The notes under the pieces: generated by a model
Databases searched by the model: none
The model's input: only the letters and a program-made list of their open reading frames with translations
What the model was told of the DNA's origin: nothing
In this document: positions 59,166 to 64,000 of the stretch, piece by piece
Layout of the letters: each line of letters opens with the position of its first letter
How positions within the stretch are numbered: the stretch's first letter is position 1
Translations under genes and position numbers: made by a program
NCBI RefSeq assembly: GCF_954871325.1
Contig: NC_088777.1
Span: 3,598,509-3,662,508 of the forward strand
Direction: 5' to 3'
Length of the DNA: 64,000 nt
From: Gordionus sp. m RMFG-2023
Taxonomy: Eukaryota; Nematomorpha; Gordioida; Chordodea; Parachordodidae

Positions 59166-61796
59166 TATTATTTAATTTAGAGTCAAAATGGAAATATATA
59201 TTTTCAACATAAATAAAATACCTTTTATTTTTATTAACTCGATAGCTTACTATATATTTTTATTCTAACAATTTTTAACACCAACTATAATAGCATCTCA
59301 AATATTTCCCCTGTGAGACTATATGCCAACGAGTTTTCCTCTTTGTGAAACAGAGTGAGAGCGTATACGTAGCTCTCTAGGGTTTTTAATTTGTATCATT
59401 AATTACATTATATTCGAATTAATAAGAAAAATATTATCAACGCATTAATATTTTATTATAAATATGAGTGTATATATTAATAAAATGCATTATTATAATA
59501 TATCATTATATAACGTGATATCATTAGATAATAAATTTGTTATAATCATTATGGATTCTAATAAAAATAAAGTCTTCTAACATCCGAAAGGCTAATCATT
59601 ATTAAAAAATATCATAAATATCAGCAATTATATATTAATTTTTGAAAAACATTAATTAAAATCATTATAATTGAAAAAATATCACATTAGTTGCTTTTTA
59701 TAAATACAATTGAAGATGAAAAACATTAAATATAACGTCATTATAATGAAAAATATAAATATTAATTAATTTCTGTAAATAATTTGTACATACAAATCAT
59801 TATATTAAAAAAAACATAAAAATGGTTTATTTAAATATGATTTGTAATATAAAACATTTGTATAAAACAAAAATCATTATAATTGAAAAAAATATGAAAA
59901 TATTAGTTTTGCAATCATTTGTTCATGAATCATTATAAGAAAATAAAAATATTAGCATTATGCATTATAATTTCTGAAGAAAAAAATTTCCAAAATCATT
60001 ATAATTAATTAATATTTTGTATACAATTGAAGATTAATAATGTTTATCATTAGTTTCATTGGCTAATGCTACCACCATCCCATGGTGCATCCAATCCTTA
60101 GAAGCTGCTTTTATCAGAAAACTCGGAATTCAGACTTTATCGCTATAAAAAATTTAATAAGATAAAATATAAAGGTCATAAGTGGGCATGTGTTTGATGA
60201 TCTTAATTATATGAAAATTTTTTTTTACTAATTCAAAATTATAAATAAATGACTATAAATCCTTTTTATATATCACATCTCTAATATCTGCATATAATAA
60301 GAAATTACCACAAACATAATGAATATCAATTGGCTTCGGGTTCAAATATAAATAATTCATTTTAAATTTCGATAAGTATATTAATACATTAGTGATAAAT
60401 TGTAATGAACAGTGCTGGCCAAAACAAAAACGACGTACACTCAAAATGTTCTAATTAAAAAACTATAAGATAAAGCCTAGATTATAATTTAATTATATAT
60501 ATTAATGTTTGGGATACATATTCTTCATATTAAATTAATTTGATTAAAATTAGTCTTTAAATCTAGCTAATCTATCACGGTCAAGACCCTGGTCCTCATT
60601 CACGACCTGTCATAATGAACAATTTAAAATATTCAAAAATAATCTTATTATATGCAGATATTAGAGATGTGATATATAAAAAGGATTTATAGTCATTTAT
60701 TTATAATTTTGAATTAGTAAAAAAAATTCTTCATTTAATTAGTAAGACCATCAAACACATGCCCACTTATGACCTTATATTTTATCTTATTAAATCATTT
60801 ATAGCGATAAAGTCTGAATTCCGAGATTTCTGGTAAAAGCAGCATCTAAGGATTGGATGCACTGTGGGATGGTGGTAGCATTAGCCAATGAAACTAATGA
60901 TAAACATTTTTAATCAATTAATTGTATACAAAATATTAATTAATTATAATGATTTTGGAATTTTTTTTCTTCAGAAATTATAATGCATAATGCTAATATT
61001 TTTATTTTCTTAAAATGATTCATGAACAAATGATTGCAAAACTAATATTTTCATATTTTTTTCAATTATAATGATTTTTGTTTTATACAAATGTTTTATA
61101 TTACAAATCATATTTATATAAACCATTTTAATGTTTTTTTATTATAATGATTTGTATGTCCAAATTATTTATACAGAAATTAATTAATATTTATATTTTT
61201 CATTATAATGACGTTATATTTAATGTTTTTCATCTGCAATTGTATTTATAAAAAAGCAACTAATGTGATATTTTTTCAATTATAATGATTTTAATTAATG
61301 TTTTTTTCAAAAATTAATATATAATTGCTAATATTTATGATATTTTTTAATATTCATTAGCCTTTCGGATGTTAGAAGACTTTATTTTTATTAGAATCCA
61401 TAATGATTATGACAAATTTATTATCTAATGATATCACGTTATATAATGATATATTATAATAATGCATTTTATTAATATATACACTAATATTTATAATAAA
61501 ATATTAAGATAATATTTTTCTTATTAATTTGAATATAATGTAATTAATGATACGAATTAAAAACCCTAGAGAGCTACTTTTACGCTCTCACTCTGTTTCA
61601 CAAAGATTAAGACTCGTTGGCATATAGTCTCACAGGGAATAATATTTGAGATGCTATTATAGTTGGTGCTAAAAATTGTTAGAATAAAAATATATAGTAA
61701 GCTAACGAGTAAATAAAGATAGTAGGTATTCTATTTATGTTGAAAATATATGTAGTGTATATTTCCATTTTGACTCTAAATTAAAATAATAATAAA
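59166..61796. mobile_element. 2.6-kb foldback palindrome
   Basis: Arms 59166-60301 and 60645-61796 are inverted copies of each other (~1.14 kb, some small indels) around a 343-bp unique spacer. Landmarks in both arms: TTTAGAGTCAAAATGGAAAT, CTATAATAGCATCTCAAATA, GAGAGC...AGCTCTCTAGGG, ATGGTGGTAGCATTAGCCAA, ATATCACATCTCTAATATCT. The inner two thirds of each arm are built of irregular CATTATAAT-containing units. No coding motif. It fits a foldback-type DNA element; no sure target duplication. Confidence 0.9.
60302..60644. other. unique spacer of the foldback element
   Basis: Single-copy between the arms. A minus-strand frame covering part of it (RRFCFGQHCSLQFITNVLIY) runs on into the left arm; no family recognised. 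Confidence 0.5.
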
Positions 61797-63150
61797 CAAT
61801 TTATGGGCAATTTGCAATAACATTATTTATAAGAATTGAAATAATTTGTGGCGTGTATTAAAATTTTATAGAGTAATCTATTAATATTTATTTCAGATTT
61901 ACTTTGAAAATTTTCGAGGAGATATAGGTGAAATTCCCAATCACCACATAAGAAGATAATTATCTGCATGGTTCACCTAGACATTTTTTATGAGTTTCTT
62001 TCAAAAAAAATAAATATATATATCAAAGATCTGCAGATGCGTCTGGACTTGGATAAAAATTGTAACGTTATTAAAAAATCCAAGTTAGGATTAAAGATTT
62101 TGGCCCGGGTATAAAAAGTGAAAAAATATAAAAATTATCTAGCCGCTTTTAAAATAAATTAAAATCATGTCAATTAATCAATTTTTGAAAATGTTAGGAA
62201 AAAATCCTACAATGGAGGTTTTTTTAATATTTATAGACTGTTCATTTTCGAATTCTCTTTGAATCAATCTGCAAAACAGTGACAAAAATTTAACTAATTT
62301 AAAGAAAAATTAAATCTCAAAAAATGGGGATAGTGTGTTCTCAGGACGAGTATATCCCTATCAAATGATTTAATAAACTTAGAGATTATAATAAGCCAAA
62401 TATCTATTTTAATAAGGTCCTTAAGTCTAAAAATATTTCGGATATGAAAAATTTTAAATAAAAAATTTAATTTTAACATACCAAAAATAATTTTGGCTAA
62501 TAAATTTTCCTATAAAAGTTGTTCAGACTTAATTTTAATTTTAAATGTCACAATGATCTACATTTTATCATATAATAAAATATTGACAATATTAATGGTA
62601 ATTAAGACCTAGAGCAAGTTTGAATGACAACAAATTCTCCTGGGTGATATATATATAATATAGGTGATCCGAATAATTTTAACATATGTAAATAGAAACT
62701 AGCTCATATTTAGAAAAAAATATATATCAAAGCCTAGCTTGCTTTTCTGAATATTTTTCTTAGGCTCCTACTTTATATCTTTCATCATTCTTTTAAAGAA
62801 AGAAACCGAAACAGATATTTAAATTTTAAGTGTATAAATCTGTGAATTAAAAAAATATATGAAGGTCTAATAAAGAAACGTTCAGGATTTTGAACCATTC
62901 GTTTTTTTTAAAATCATTTTATACTAATTTCAAAAGAATGTTCTAATTTGTTAATTAAATGAAATATATTTAGAAAATAATTTTAAAAAAAATAATAATA
63001 TTAACTTTATATACAACTTTTATTTAAGCGTTTATAAATGGATATCATTTTTAAAACACTCAAGATGTTATTATCTACTAATAGATGGGGACTTCAATGT
63101 CAATTTTGGATGTCTAGGAAAAAAGAACTTCATTCCAAAGGTTTTACATT
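61797..63150. other. spacer before the second kinase copy
   Basis: No firm exon. At 61897-61965, after a TATTTCAG acceptor, the reading FENFRGDIGEIPNHHIRR faintly recalls the [12 protein letters not shown] part of exon 4; this would be a heavily decayed copy. Confidence 0.3.
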
Positions 63151-63299
63151 TTCTGAACATACATTATAAATACAAATTGTGAATTGCCATTTTATATAAA
63201 TTGGCTCCTTGATTTAAATCAGTTTTTTTTTATTTAACGAATAAAATGTTGTTTTCTAGTAAATACAAATTTGCTTATTATATTTTTTTGATATTTCAG

Positions 63300-63727
63300 G
63301 AATAGTAGATAGAGACCTTAAACCTGAGAACGTGAAGCTAGAGGTAGTCATTTGGCGAATCACAGATTTCGGATTGTCCAAAGTAATATATTTTTTTTAC
63401 ATTACAACTATTTATAGTTTCAAACAAATATAAAGAAAATATTTAACTTTTTGAATTTTGTAAAATAAAAACTAAATTATTGAGCTATTTAATATAATAG
63501 TATTCTAGGTCTAGTTTTTGCATCTTGCTGACATCGAAATAAAGAAATTCTAATATTTCTGTGATAGCCTATGTTATATTTTTTATAAGGGCTCTCTTTT
63601 CTTACTTTTATATTTATTTAATTTATGAAAACTACTTAATCTAGAAAGGTTTAAGCTGCGGGAAGAAAATCAAAGGCAAATGTGGTAACATGTCCTATTT
63701 AGCCCCTAAAATCTTGGTGGATGGATG
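63300..63727 (+). pseudogene. kinase exons 5-6, second copy
   Basis: Exon 5' at 63300-63382: GIVDRDLKPENVKLEVVIWR, then ITDFGLSK. HRD is DRD, PEN is kept (copy 1 has PGN), and the segment after KL is one residue short and scrambled. Exon 6' at 63645-63727: [20 protein letters not shown], then PKILVDGW; APE is APK. The 5'-6' junction is in phase here, but exon 6' lacks five bases near its donor, which shifts the exit phase. Intron similarity to copy 1 starts at ~63160, so the N-lobe exons were not part of the duplicated unit or are lost. It continues to the window's right edge. Confidence 0.8.
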
Positions 63728-64000
63728 GTAAATATTTTTCAAATATTTTTCTCCTTATCTCAATAAATATCTTAAGGATTTTTTTTTTACTTTACAAATA
63801 ATGTAACATATTTAACATAGTAGTTGCGTGTATAAATTTTTTTGTTATTCTTAATAACACTGTTAATTGCTCTGCAATACGGTAGTGCTTCCACACCCAT
63901 TACATTTATGAGGTAGATATATGTCTCAAGCAATATTCGCCTTAACCTCCACATCGATAGAAATAATGGCCAAAGTAGTTTTATCCCAAATATTTGAGAT
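63728..64000 (+). other. intron of the second kinase copy (runs off the window)
   Basis: Matches the copy 1 intron: one ~90-bp unit of the array at 54.8 kb, then a jump to the block CCATTACATTTATGAGGTAG...TTTATCCCAAATATTTGAGA (as at 56.09-56.24 kb). Confidence 0.7.

Overview
The window is AT-rich eukaryotic DNA, most likely from an animal. Coding pieces are split by GT-AG introns, often hundreds of bases long. The recognisable domains are FLYWCH-type zinc fingers, a MADF/Myb-like domain and an AGC-type protein kinase. The repeats are hAT-type DNA transposon relics, an RTE-like LINE and Ty3/Gypsy elements. I cannot place the organism more narrowly. There is no rRNA, no intact tRNA gene, no CRISPR array and no prokaryotic operon.

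Layout. 0.86-5.74 kb (+): a seven-exon gene whose splice phases all agree, encoding a protein with about three FLYWCH-like zinc fingers. 5.7-12 kb: AT-rich spacer with short hAT-like MITEs and old repeats. 11.9-17.4 kb: an RTE-like LINE (minus) lying inside an older repeat and between two inverted ~180-bp arms. 17.4-19.0 kb: an old Gypsy remnant (minus). 20.4-26.5 kb: a complete-length Ty3/Gypsy element (minus) with two LTRs and a perfect 5-bp target duplication. Its primer-binding region is a copy of a whole tRNA-Phe including CCA. 26.5-35.3 kb: two copies of a ~1.8-kb repeat, a hAT BED-finger relic, two tandem duplications and a possible Helitron-like region. 37-45 kb: a cluster of palindromic hAT-type MITEs (one nested in another with perfect target duplications on both) and a segmental duplication. 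One copy of the duplication carries a MADF-like exon. 44.4-46.4 kb (+): four small exons with matching phases and a poly(A) signal, the 3' end of an unrecognised gene. 46.9-48.9 kb (minus): an old reverse-transcriptase element with a YLDD-like box and a zinc-finger C-terminus. 49.4-50.5 kb: a tandem array. 53.0-64.0 kb (+): a protein-kinase locus with exon-level duplications. Kinase subdomain exons occur in two to three copies, one inverted, several damaged, and a 2.6-kb foldback palindrome sits between the duplicates. The window ends inside the second kinase copy.

The two clear host loci (FLYWCH gene and kinase) lie at the two ends. The ~47 kb between them is mostly transposon-derived. The strongest unusual signals are the full-length tRNA-Phe copy at the Gypsy primer site, the triplicated kinase exon with one dead, one inverted and one open copy, and the well-bounded MITE-in-MITE insertion.
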